From Nocardioides luti (GTDB lineage: Bacteria > Actinomycetota > Actinomycetes > Propionibacteriales > Nocardioidaceae): 64,000 nt of DNA. This document shows, piece after piece, positions 16,185 to 24,572 of the stretch (position 1 is the first letter of the stretch; each line of letters begins with the position of its first letter). The translations under genes were made by a program, and so were the position numbers. Below the pieces are notes generated by a model, which had not been told where the DNA came from, made no database searches, and saw only the letters and a list, made by a program, of their open reading frames with translations. Location: assembly GCF_014212315.1 (NCBI RefSeq), contig NZ_JACKXE010000001.1:1984001-2048000 (forward strand). The letters run 5' to 3'.

Positions 16185-16766
16185 CCGGAGTCGCATGGCC
16201 GGACGTGCTGGCTAGGGAGATCGGATCGATCACAGGAGTTGCCGCGGATGACGTCGAACTGCCACGACGAGAGCCGCCGCCGGGACTACGACAGGTTCCC
16301 GAAGACGTTCAGGTCTGCGACGGGCATGGCAAGGCAACTAGCTGACTCTCCGAAGAGCGGCGGTCGCGTCCTCCGGCGTCGACTCCGTGACTGCCGACTG
16401 CCTCCGGGCCGCGTACGCCGACACCTCAGCCAAGCCGCCAGCGGTCAATGCGCTCGCGACTGAAGTCCTAAGGACGGCGGTCTACTTCGTGGTTTGACTG
16501 GGCCGACGCTATTCTCCCGGTCCGACCGGGGCCGACGTTGATCCCGTTCGTCCTTCCCCTGTTCGACCTCCGCGCGGCTCGACACAATTGGGTGCGTCCG
16601 CGGGCTCGAAGGAAGTCATCGCCGGGGCGACGTTTTTGGTGGCCCTGGAGAGGTCGAGACAAACAGACACCCGGCTTGCCTCGCACGGCAGAAGAGCGAT
16701 TTGAACGGGGCCGTTCGGGTTACTGAGCCTGCTCGTAATCGCTACGTCACCAACTCCGGCTGGCAA
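16185..16766. other. Intergenic region without recognisable gene
   Basis: About 580 bases between two converging genes (SDR on plus, TetR on minus). Several short frames exist on both strands, but none shows a known motif, a good ribosome binding site or a plausible protein composition. A GCCGCGGCG-rich stretch gives no clear hairpin. It is probably decayed sequence. Confidence 0.5.
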
Positions 16767-17399
16767 TCAGGATCTGCGATTGCGTATGGCCAGGCCATGA
16801 ACCAGCAGTTCGCCTAGCTCGGCAAACGCTTCTCCGGCGCTCAGACCGGTGGCTTCGAGCACCTCCCCCGACTGAACGCCGTCCATCAGGTGCGCGACTG
16901 TCAGCGACGCCAGTGCGGCGTCCGCCGATCTGAAGACGCCTGCGCCGACGCCGTCCTCAATCATGGCCTGTACGCGCCTAGATGCAGCTCGGGAATTCAG
17001 GCGGTAGATTTCCGCCGTCGGCGGATAACTGACCATGTCGGCGTAGAACGACGGCGAGTTGCGGTTCATGGCCTTTCCCACTCCGGCCAGGTACTCCAGA
17101 ATTCGGGTCCCCGGATCCGTCGCGGACGAAACGTCCGCCTCGATCGCTTCGGTAGAGCGCGCGAAGAAGTGCCTGACCACAGCTTGGTTGATCTGCTCGC
17201 GCGACCCGGCGACGCCGTACAGAGTTGACTTCGAACAGCGCAGTCGTTTGCACAGCTCGTCGGTAGTTAGCGCACTGAAACCTTCGGCGAGAAAGATTTC
17301 CTCAAGCTGGCTCAACATCCGCTCGCGTTTCGTATCGTCGCGCTTGAGTCGACGCACGTCCCGAACGGCTTCGATGCCAAGACGGCTCGCGGAAGACAT
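16767..17399 (-). CDS. TetR-family transcriptional regulator
   Basis: 210 residues from the ATG at 17399. The DNA-binding domain lies in about residues 22-70: FLAEGFSALTTDELCKRL then CSKSTLYGVAGSREQI, close to the standard TetR helix-turn-helix (usually STLYxxFxSK). The rest is an all-helical ligand domain. The frame is open to 17474, but the extra 25 residues resemble a relaxase remnant (AWLTEHG) rather than TetR, so the shorter start is chosen; its ribosome site is weak. It lies convergent to the 13007-16184 operon and is a candidate regulator of that operon through the GTACGATCTA repeats. Confidence 0.8.
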   Translation of the reverse strand: MSSASRLGIEAVRDVRRLKRDDTKRERMLSQLEEIFLAEGFSALTTDELCKRLRCSKSTLYGVAGSREQINQAVVRHFFARSTEAIEADVSSATDPGTRILEYLAGVGKAMNRNSPSFYADMVSYPPTAEIYRLNSRAASRRVQAMIEDGVGAGVFRSADAALASLTVAHLMDGVQSGEVLEATGLSAGEAFAELGELLVHGLAIRNRRS

Positions 17400-17429
17400 G
17401 GGCACGAGTTTCCCACACCGACGCCCCTG

Positions 17430-17653
17430 GGCTTCGTGACGCTCGGCCCGTCCGTGCTCGGTGAGCCAGGCCACGCGGAGTGAGCCAGGGCGGTCGTCTT
17501 GCCTGCGCCTGCCGGACCGACGAGGAGATCAACCACTCGCGCTGAGGTCGTAACGCTCTCCAGCGCCACCCCCTGCTGCCTGCTGAGCTTCCCGCCCGAG
17601 TGCCTAACGACGCGAGCGAGGGTGGCTGAGGAACCGTGGAGCCCGGCGTCATC
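17430..17653 (-). pseudogene. Fragment of a MobF/TraA-type conjugative relaxase-helicase
   Basis: The minus strand encodes a run ending in VVRHSGGKLSRQQ, then SARVVDLLVGPAGAGKTTAL, the Walker A box of the helicase half of actinobacterial MobF relaxases. The following AWLTEHG, which fits the next helix, is in a shifted frame just upstream of the TetR start. Both flanks are disrupted and the relaxase domain proper is absent. It is the clearest sign of a former mobile element in the window. Confidence 0.6.
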
Positions 17654-17789
17654 TCAGACCGACCGGTCCAATAGCCCTCCCTGAGGAGACAGAGTGAAAG
17701 GGCGGCACAATCTCGGCACTTCAGTACTCCTCGACCGCCATCGTTGAGGCCGAGGGGCGGGCTTGGAGTTGCCGTCTGACCTGCGATTT

Positions 17790-17825
17790 TGGTGGAGCTG
17801 AGGAGATGCGAATCCCTGACCTTCT
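17790..17825 (-). other. tRNA 3'-end-like sequence, possible attachment-site remnant
   Basis: On the minus strand the segment contains GGTCAGGGATTCGCATCTCC followed by TCAGCTCCACCA. This looks like the T-arm and acceptor stem of a bacterial tRNA including CCA. The T-stem pairing is imperfect and no matching 5' half (a GGAGCTG start about 73 bases away) was found, so it is not a functional tRNA. Integrative elements use tRNA 3' ends as attachment sites, and this one lies 140 bases from the relaxase fragment. Confidence 0.45.
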
Positions 17826-18429
17826 CCAATGGACGGTCAAAGGAATCGATCGGACTCCCTCGGCCGACCTCAGGGAAAGTGCAACTCGACGTCCGGGATT
17901 CGACCCGCGGCTCTGAAGGCGAGGATCTCCTCGTAGCGGTCCAGGCTGCAGTAGTCGGTCACATCCACCTCGGTGCGCGGCTCGCTCGACTCGACTAGAG
18001 ACAGATAGTCGTTCCAACTGCCTGCGGGAACTCATTGCTGAGGATCGTGCCCGGTGTGTGGAGATGGGGATTCCACCGGCGCCAAACCGACCCCAGAGCA
18101 TCCGCGTGCACCTTCACTCCCTCGCTTCGACCTGCCTCAGGCCCGACAGGACCCCCGAGACCTGCCGATGCAGGCTAGTCACGAACGACCTCAGATGTGG
18201 GTGTTTGGTCATGAACGTCCCTACCCTGCGTCGGGCGCTCGCGACCATGGCAGCTCCGGTGCAGCACCAACTCAGCCCACAGTGACGACCAGCCACCGGG
18301 CGACAAGGCCACGTGACACACGTCGACCAAGCACTGAGGCCAACAGGTGGGCGGAGCCTGGGCAGATCAGAACGCGGGCGGGGTCGAGCGCGCGGGTCGT
18401 CACATGACCAACGTGCACGATCAGTAAAG
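17826..18429. other. Intergenic region without recognisable gene
   Basis: About 600 bases downstream of the 18430..28030 minus-strand operon. No frame shows recognisable motifs. Together with 17430-17825 it is probably decayed mobile-element DNA. Confidence 0.45.
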
Positions 18430-19731
18430 CTAGGTCAGCGACGCAGAGACCTGCTCGGCGACTGTCGCGCCGCTCGCAATGGCCCCAGCGATCCAGCCTG
18501 TCCAGACCATGGAGTGGTCGGCTCCCGCGAAGTAGACGCTCCCGTGCGGCTTCGCGAAGGCCTTGTACTCCCCGCTCGACACCCAGCCCGGATCAATGAT
18601 CATCGAGGTCCCGTCGGCGAACTCGTCACCGATCCAGTCGTGTGAGTCGATGGCTACTACGTCGACGTCCGGAATGAAGTTGCGAAGCGCCTTCTCGACG
18701 CTCTCGCGACTCGTGGGATCGATCTGTTCGCGGTCGAAGGCGAAATTGCACAGCAACGTGGTGCCGTCCTCCAACTCGTAGATGCCACACGTCCACTCGA
18801 TGCCCTGTTTCCAGCCCATGCCGAGAAACCCGTTCGGCACGTTCCTGCACTGTGCCCACAGCTTGATCGACTTCGAGTTCGTGCCCTTGGCGACCTTGCC
18901 GGCGGCGAGCGGCGGAAGCTCCGGGGAGAACTCGATCCGGTGCAACGAGTTGATCGGGACGGTGCAGACGACCCGTTGCGCGCTCACGCTCCCGTCATCG
19001 GTCTCCACGGTGACCGACCCGTCTTCGCGTTGCGCGATCCGTCGAACGGGTGTGGCAAGCCGGATCTCACCGTCGATCGAGCCTGCAATCCTGTCCACGA
19101 GAGATTTCGTGCCGTGGGCGAAACGCTGCGCGAGCCCGAAGTGCAGCCCCGCGATGTCGTCGCCGAACTGGCCGAACATGGTGAGGAAGTGGAGCAGCGA
19201 CACGTCGTCCTCGGACGATCCGCTGTACATCGCCGCCCACATGTGGACGAACTCCTTCGTCGCAAGGGGCAGCTCCACGAAGGGCGGCCACTCCGACACG
19301 GGAACATCTAGGGCGGAGTAATCCTCGCCTTCCGCCACCATGCCGCGCGGGACAAGCTTCATTGCCTCATGGATGGCGTGGATCGCGTGGGTCGCGGCAC
19401 CGAACTCGTGCGGCGGAATGGGGGAGAACGCACGCTTCTCCCCACCGGTCGCCCAGACGAAGTGTTGGGAGTCCGTTTGGTCGACGAACTCGACGCCATA
19501 CCGTTCGGCCTCGAGCTCAACCGTCGGCATCCATCTCGTCGAGACCCATCCGCCACCCATCTCGACCTGCTTAGCGGTGTCTGAGAAGTTGCGATACCAG
19601 GTGCGCCCGCCCAGCCTGTCGCGTCCCTCGAGGACGAGCACGGTGTGCCCCTGCTCGCTCAGGTCACGAGCGGCGACCAGGCCGGAGAAGCCCGCACCGA
19701 TCACGATGGCGTCGTACTCCGCCTCGGCCAT
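18430..19731 (-). CDS. Flavin-dependent amine oxidase
   Basis: A 433-residue monoamine-oxidase-type flavoprotein. The N-terminal FAD motif AIVIGAGFSGLVAARDL (about 9-25) is followed by LEGRDRLGGRTW, and the C-terminus carries the FAD-contact segment YFAGADHSMVWTGWIAGA. No signal peptide is present, so it is cytoplasmic. It would oxidise a primary or secondary amine, or a C-N or C-C bond of a related compound, with oxygen or another acceptor. It is the last gene of the long minus-strand operon, nine bases after an acyl-CoA dehydrogenase. Two more amine oxidases (30169..31473 and 55548..56858) resemble each other more than this one. Confidence 0.85.
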   Translation of the reverse strand: MAEAEYDAIVIGAGFSGLVAARDLSEQGHTVLVLEGRDRLGGRTWYRNFSDTAKQVEMGGGWVSTRWMPTVELEAERYGVEFVDQTDSQHFVWATGGEKRAFSPIPPHEFGAATHAIHAIHEAMKLVPRGMVAEGEDYSALDVPVSEWPPFVELPLATKEFVHMWAAMYSGSSEDDVSLLHFLTMFGQFGDDIAGLHFGLAQRFAHGTKSLVDRIAGSIDGEIRLATPVRRIAQREDGSVTVETDDGSVSAQRVVCTVPINSLHRIEFSPELPPLAAGKVAKGTNSKSIKLWAQCRNVPNGFLGMGWKQGIEWTCGIYELEDGTTLLCNFAFDREQIDPTSRESVEKALRNFIPDVDVVAIDSHDWIGDEFADGTSMIIDPGWVSSGEYKAFAKPHGSVYFAGADHSMVWTGWIAGAIASGATVAEQVSASLT

Positions 19732-19740
19732 GTCAGCTCC

Positions 19741-20910
19741 TCAGCCCGCGCTGAGCAGTTCACGGGCGACGAGCAACCGGAGCATCTCGTTCGTGCCCTC
19801 GCCGATCGGCATGAGCAACGAGTCCCGAAGGTAGCGCTCTATAGGGAACTCCTTGATGTAGCCGTAGCCGCCCAGGACGCGCATGGCTTCAGTGACAACC
19901 TCGACCCCGGACTCGGCCGCGAAGATCTTCGCCATGCCGGACTCGGCGCTCGCGCGTCCGTTCGCCTCGGTGTTGAGCGCCGCGTTGACATACAGCAGAC
20001 GCGATGCTTCGACCTTGATCGCCATGTCGGCCAGCTTCATCTGGATCGCCTGGTGCTCGCCGATCGGCTTGCCAAAGGCCTCACGCTGCCTGGCGTACGT
20101 CACCGCGTGCTCGAGAGCGGCGCGGGCCATTCCTGTAGAGGAAGCCGCCATGTAGATCCGGCCACGGTCCAGAGCGCTCATCATCTGGTAGAAACCACTA
20201 CCCTCCTCACCACCCAGCAAGTTCGTGGCGGGGACGACGGCGTTTTCGAAGATGACCTCACAGAGCTCGAGCCCGCGGTGCCCCATCTTCTGGAAGTCGG
20301 TGCCGTAGCTCAGGCCGGGCGTTCCCTGCTCGACCAACATGAGGCTGATGCCTCCGCGGTGTGCGGGCTCGATCGTGGGGTCCGTCTTAACCATCACCAC
20401 GAGCGGGTCGGCGTGACGCGCATGAGTGATGAAGATCTTCGACCCGTTGAGGATGTAGTCGTCGCCCTCCCGTCGCGCCGTGAGCTTGATCTGCTTCAGG
20501 TCGCTTCCGGTCGACGGCTCCGTCATCGCGATGCCGCTCATGCGACGGCCGATCACAATCTCGGGCAGAAACCGCTGCTTCTGGTCGTCCGTGCCGTACT
20601 CGTCAATCAGATACGCCCCCGAGCTGGTCGTGTACACCAGACTCGCCAGGCCCATCCAACCGCGGGCGAGCTCCTCGAAGATGACGCCGTAGCTGACGTA
20701 GTCGATCGCCGAGCCACCGTTGGACTCGCTGACCGTGATGCCGAACAGGCCCAGAGCCGCTAGCTCGGGAATCAGGTCGGCGGGGTACTCGTCCTTCGCT
20801 TCGCGCTCGCTCGCGGTCGGAACGACCCGCTCGTCGACGAACGAGCGAACCAGCTCGCGCAGCTCGATGTGATCTGCGGTCAGGCCAGCAGTGATGTGGT
20901 TAGAAGCCAT
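19741..20910 (-). CDS. Acyl-CoA dehydrogenase
   Basis: A 389-residue acyl-CoA dehydrogenase with all three domains: MTEPSTGSDLKQIK near residue 133, FGKPIGEHQAIQ near 283, and LGGYGYIKEFPIERYLRD in the C-terminal domain. The active-site segment is MPIGEGTNEMLR with Glu371 as base. It follows an SDR and precedes the amine oxidase with a nine-base gap in one operon. Electrons would go to ETF. Its sequence is closer to short-chain acyl-CoA dehydrogenases than to the enzyme at 7067..8254, so the two probably serve different substrates. Confidence 0.88.
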   Translation of the reverse strand: MASNHITAGLTADHIELRELVRSFVDERVVPTASEREAKDEYPADLIPELAALGLFGITVSESNGGSAIDYVSYGVIFEELARGWMGLASLVYTTSSGAYLIDEYGTDDQKQRFLPEIVIGRRMSGIAMTEPSTGSDLKQIKLTARREGDDYILNGSKIFITHARHADPLVVMVKTDPTIEPAHRGGISLMLVEQGTPGLSYGTDFQKMGHRGLELCEVIFENAVVPATNLLGGEEGSGFYQMMSALDRGRIYMAASSTGMARAALEHAVTYARQREAFGKPIGEHQAIQMKLADMAIKVEASRLLYVNAALNTEANGRASAESGMAKIFAAESGVEVVTEAMRVLGGYGYIKEFPIERYLRDSLLMPIGEGTNEMLRLLVARELLSAG

Positions 20911-20954
20911 GCTCGATCTCCAGAAGTAGGGTTGCCGGAAAGGTCAGGTAACGA

Positions 20955-21734
20955 TCAGGACGCGATCCAGCCACCGTCGACGTGGACGACGTCGCCGCTG
21001 ATGTAGGCCGCACCCGCGCTGGCGAGGAAGAACACCGTCGCCGCGACCTCCTCGGAGGTACCGCCACGCTGGAGCGGGATGAGCATCTTCATGAGCTCCG
21101 GGCTAGTACCAACTCCGACGTTCGTGTCGGGCACCATGTCGCCCAGGATCTCCTCCGACGTCGCTCGAATGGCGGTTCCCACGACCCCGGGTGCGACGAG
21201 GTTGGCGTTGATCCCGTACTGACCAAGATCGACGGCAAGGCGGCGGGTCATTCCTTCAAGAGCGGCCTTCGACGTGTCGTAGGCGAGACCGTCGGGAGTG
21301 GCGCGCGAAGCGGCAATGGAGCCAATGAGCACGATCGAGCCGGAGCGTTGCGTGATCATCGATTCGACGACGGGCTTAACCACGTTGAAGGTGCCTGTCA
21401 GATTGATGTCGATGACGCGGTTCCACAGCTCGTGCGTGGTCTGTTCGATCCCGGCCAACCCGTCGAAGACTCCCGCGCAGCCTGCCAGGACGTCGATCGC
21501 ACCATTCGCCGAGACTTCGGCGATGGTCTCGGCCACACGGACATGGTCCGTAACGTCGACCACGTGGGTCGTCACCTGCGCCGCGGGAAGGTCCGCTGAG
21601 ACGGACGCCAGTCGGTCGGCGGAGATGTCGAGCAGGTGGACGACGTCTCCGTTGTCGACGAATCGCTTGGCCACGGCGGCCCCGATGCCGCTGCCGGCAC
21701 CGGTGACGACCACCTGCCGAGGTGTCTGGGTCAT
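20955..21734 (-). CDS. Short-chain dehydrogenase/reductase
   Basis: A 259-residue SDR with TGAGSGIG at 11-18, Ser139, Tyr152 and Lys156 (YDTSK), and the usual C-terminal AAYISGDVVHVDGG. The start is well placed behind AGGAG. It lies between the TMADH-like flavoprotein and an acyl-CoA dehydrogenase in the same operon. It would oxidise a hydroxyl group of a ring or acyl-CoA intermediate. The upstream degenerate SDR at 26314..27120 is a possible non-catalytic partner, as in BbsCD, though the two genes are not adjacent. Confidence 0.87.
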   Translation of the reverse strand: MTQTPRQVVVTGAGSGIGAAVAKRFVDNGDVVHLLDISADRLASVSADLPAAQVTTHVVDVTDHVRVAETIAEVSANGAIDVLAGCAGVFDGLAGIEQTTHELWNRVIDINLTGTFNVVKPVVESMITQRSGSIVLIGSIAASRATPDGLAYDTSKAALEGMTRRLAVDLGQYGINANLVAPGVVGTAIRATSEEILGDMVPDTNVGVGTSPELMKMLIPLQRGGTSEEVAATVFFLASAGAAYISGDVVHVDGGWIAS

Positions 21735-21785
21735 TGGACTGCTCCTAAGATCAAGGTGGACGATGGGGACTGAGGCCGAAGTGCC

Positions 21786-23948
21786 TCAGATCGTGCGACG
21801 CAGCGCCTCGGACGTCAGCAGAAAATCGGCGTCCGTTCCTCCGACGATGCGACGCTCCCGGATGAATGGACGCTGACGCGCTGGGTCGTCGCTGTCGATC
21901 TCGCGGGCTAGCCGGTGGCCTGAGAAGATGGCCTCGGCGATGAAGTGAGGCCGGACACTGTCGCCAATCTGGTAGACGCCGGCAATTTCGTTTGACTCCC
22001 ACTCGTCGCGGCGCGCGCTGAGGTCGTCGTAGATGCCGCTGTCGGAGATGCGAGTTCCAACCAGTACGACAGAGTCGACCTCGATGATCTCGTCGGCTCT
22101 GTCGAGGTGGGACAGACGCACGGTGTTGTCGCTCGCCGGAGTGACGGCGGTCTCCGTGCGCATCGCGACGCCGAGCGTCCGAAGGTCTTTCAGTGTGTGC
22201 GGCAGCTCGCGGGTGTAGCGCTGGTACTCCCCCACGTGCTCGCCCTTCGTCGCGAAGGTCACTTCGTGACCGCGCTGGGCCAAGAGCTCGGCGATCCCGG
22301 GTCCCATGAAGTAGCCGTCTGAGTCGACGACAACGACTCGTCTGCCAACCTCAGCACGGTCGCGCAGGATCTGCTCCGGTGTGAAGAGCCGCTCGCCGAA
22401 GACGGGCTCCAGCCCGAACGGAAGGCGGTTAAACGGGTCGATGCCGTCGCGCGAGTAGTGCGACCCGGTGGCGACCACGACGATCCCGGCACCGTAATCT
22501 AGCGCGTCGCTTGCGGACATCGCCGTGTTGAGGATGACCTCGACGTTGGCGAGCTGGCCGAGCTGGTGCTCGCGGTACTCGATGAGCCGGCGCCACTCGT
22601 GCCGTCCGGGGATGCGGGCCGACCATTCAATGCTGCCGCCGATGTGGTCGGCCGCCTCGATGAGGTGGACGTTGCGCATCCCCCGCTTTCCCAGGACCAT
22701 CGCACACTCCATGCCGGCCGGGCCGGCACCGATGACCAGGACGTCCGTCTCGTGGTTCTTCGCGCGCGAATAGACCTCCGGGTTCCAGCCGCGTCGGAAC
22801 TCCTCGCCCGTGGTGGCATTCTGCGTGCAGGCGATCGGAACGTGCGCCATGTCCCGCGACACGCAAAAGTTGCAACCGATGCACTCGCGGATGTTGCCGA
22901 TAGCACCAGTACGGATCTTCTCCGGGAGGAACGGGTCGGAGATGCCCGCGCGGGCACCACCGATGATGTCGCACTGCCCCGAAGTGAGGATGTCGACCAT
23001 GGTGTCGGGGCTGTTGAGTCGCCCGACGTTGACCACCGGCTTGGTCGTGTACTTCTTTAGGTGTCCCACCCACGGCTTCTCGAAATTCTCCGCCACCGTG
23101 CGGGAAGACTGCGCGTCGAGGGCCCACTCGAAGCCGCCGATGACCAGGTCCCAATAGTCGACGAGATCGTCCATGAACTCAATAAAGAGCGGGGCGTCTC
23201 CGTCGGCCCGAATCCCGCGGTCTCCCAGCCCCAGCGGGGCGTCCAGTGTGTCCACCCCAAGACGAAGGCCCACCGCGGTCTCGGGTCCAACCGCCTCGCG
23301 CACGGCAACCAACACCTCACGGGCGAATCTGGAGCGATTCTCCAGTGATCCTCCGTACTCGTCGGTCCGGGTGTTGTAGTACGGGATGAGGAAGTGCGCC
23401 AAAATCGATGCGGCATGCCCACAGTGCAAAGTGATCAGGTCGAAGCCCGCGCGCTGGGAGCGCAGTGCAGCCGTGACGTAGGCGTCCTTGATCTCCGCGA
23501 GTCCGTCGGCGTCGAGTCCTGCTAGGCCGCCCACATAGGGGACCGCGAGGGAGGACTCTCCCGGAGTCGTGACTGGGTTGCGCGGGGACAGCCCGCGCCC
23601 TTCGGTCATCGGACCCACAGCAGCGTTGTATTCCAACTCGATGCCGGCCAAGGCGCCGTGCCTCTGGATCTCGCTCACGACGTAAGCGAGATTCCGAACA
23701 TCGCCTTCGTCCCACAGGCGCGACATTCGGTGCGGGGTCTTGTCCATCTCAGGCGAGATGGTCGTCGCCTCCGTGAAGACCACCCCCCATCCTCCCTCGG
23801 CCCGCATGCCGCGGTAGCCGGCAGCCGAGCCGGGCGAGTCGCTGCCGAATCCGATGGCGTGTGGCGTCGCCCAGAACCGATTCTTCGAGACTTTGCGGCC
23901 TAGCACGATCGGCTCGAATAGCACCGAGTAACGATCGGACAAGTTCAT
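21786..23948 (-). CDS. Iron-sulfur flavoprotein of the trimethylamine dehydrogenase / 2,4-dienoyl-CoA reductase family
   Basis: 720 residues in three parts. An FMN TIM barrel (1-350) includes the PYYNTRTDEYGGSLENR signature near 189-205. A 4Fe-4S site follows, formed by Cys356, Cys359, Cys362 and Cys374 with CTQNATTGEE after it. The rest is an FAD/NAD-like Rossmann half starting at VLVIGAGPAGMECA. The spacing Cx2Cx2Cx11C and the long GEEFRRGWNPE linker are much closer to trimethylamine, dimethylamine and histamine dehydrogenases than to FadH. In TMADH a cysteine in PHCIGAGSDKPG binds FMN covalently; here the same place reads PHAIGFGSDSPG with Ala31, so covalent flavin is not expected. Electrons may pass to ETF. 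It may be an amine dehydrogenase or an enoate/dienoyl-CoA reductase. Confidence 0.83.
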   Translation of the reverse strand: MNLSDRYSVLFEPIVLGRKVSKNRFWATPHAIGFGSDSPGSAAGYRGMRAEGGWGVVFTEATTISPEMDKTPHRMSRLWDEGDVRNLAYVVSEIQRHGALAGIELEYNAAVGPMTEGRGLSPRNPVTTPGESSLAVPYVGGLAGLDADGLAEIKDAYVTAALRSQRAGFDLITLHCGHAASILAHFLIPYYNTRTDEYGGSLENRSRFAREVLVAVREAVGPETAVGLRLGVDTLDAPLGLGDRGIRADGDAPLFIEFMDDLVDYWDLVIGGFEWALDAQSSRTVAENFEKPWVGHLKKYTTKPVVNVGRLNSPDTMVDILTSGQCDIIGGARAGISDPFLPEKIRTGAIGNIRECIGCNFCVSRDMAHVPIACTQNATTGEEFRRGWNPEVYSRAKNHETDVLVIGAGPAGMECAMVLGKRGMRNVHLIEAADHIGGSIEWSARIPGRHEWRRLIEYREHQLGQLANVEVILNTAMSASDALDYGAGIVVVATGSHYSRDGIDPFNRLPFGLEPVFGERLFTPEQILRDRAEVGRRVVVVDSDGYFMGPGIAELLAQRGHEVTFATKGEHVGEYQRYTRELPHTLKDLRTLGVAMRTETAVTPASDNTVRLSHLDRADEIIEVDSVVLVGTRISDSGIYDDLSARRDEWESNEIAGVYQIGDSVRPHFIAEAIFSGHRLAREIDSDDPARQRPFIRERRIVGGTDADFLLTSEALRRTI

Positions 23949-23996
23949 CGTTGCTTCCTCTCACGTACCGGCGGGCGCCGGGGTGCCCGGTGATGT

Positions 23997-24572
23997 CTAC
24001 TCAACAACTCGCCGTGGCCGCGTCGCTTCGGACGATGTACGGACTTGGTGCCGATTGGTTGGACCTTTTGCCGTCACATGGGCTGCGTCAGGAAGTCCAG
24101 CACCCGTCGAAGGTTTTGCCTGGCGGTCAGAATCGGGCCCGTCGACGAAGATGGAACCGCGCTCTCGCACGGGTGCGAGGAGCTCATCGTCAGCCCGCTC
24201 CTCGGGTGTAGCCGCAGAGATCGGTCGTCGTCCTTGACCCGGATAGTGCAGCGCACCCATCACGACCGTCGACATGTAGTACGCCGAGTGCAATGCGCGC
24301 GCCACTGTCTCAGCCTGATCTGTGCCCCACGACTCGAGCATCTTGACCGTGAGCTCACCGACGATTTCGACGCTTCGTCGTGCGACGTCGAGCACTGGTG
24401 CGACCAGAGTCGGATCGGCACGGAAAACGCGTTCGAGGAGTTCGAAGTAGTCGGCGACGTCTCGAGCTGGCGGGAGCGTCCCTGTGCCAGGCAGGAGGGT
24501 GTCCAGCAGCCGACCCAATCCGATGCGTGCGTTCTCATCGATGAAGGTGTCGACGCCGTGAGTCGTGATCAT
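23997..24572 (-). CDS. Small partner protein of a GMC oxidoreductase (first copy)
   Basis: 191 residues from the ATG at 24572, which overlaps the stop of the GMC oxidoreductase gene (ATGA). It is rich in helix and acidic residues. It shares with the 146-residue protein at 61488..61928 a conserved core: RIGLGRLLDTLLPGTG near the start, and ALHSAYYM and YPGQGRRPI near residues 106-127. Both copies sit directly behind a GMC gene, so it is probably a structural or electron-transfer subunit or maturation factor. There is no heme motif, cysteine cluster or signal peptide. The C-terminal 45 residues beyond GSIFVDGPD have no counterpart in the second copy and may be a read-through extension. Function is inferred from context only. 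Confidence 0.75.
   Translation of the reverse strand: MITTHGVDTFIDENARIGLGRLLDTLLPGTGTLPPARDVADYFELLERVFRADPTLVAPVLDVARRSVEIVGELTVKMLESWGTDQAETVARALHSAYYMSTVVMGALHYPGQGRRPISAATPEERADDELLAPVRERGSIFVDGPDSDRQAKPSTGAGLPDAAHVTAKGPTNRHQVRTSSEATRPRRVVE

Noticed and set aside
16185..16766. Small genes in the gap after the SDR
   Set aside because: Several frames overlap each other on both strands with no motif and no consistent start signal.
17790..17870. Complete tRNA gene
   Set aside because: Only a degenerate 3' part is present. The T-stem has mismatches and no 5' acceptor half pairs with it.
19645..20763. 372-codon open frame on the plus strand
   Set aside because: Fully antisense to the acyl-CoA dehydrogenase with no recognisable domain.
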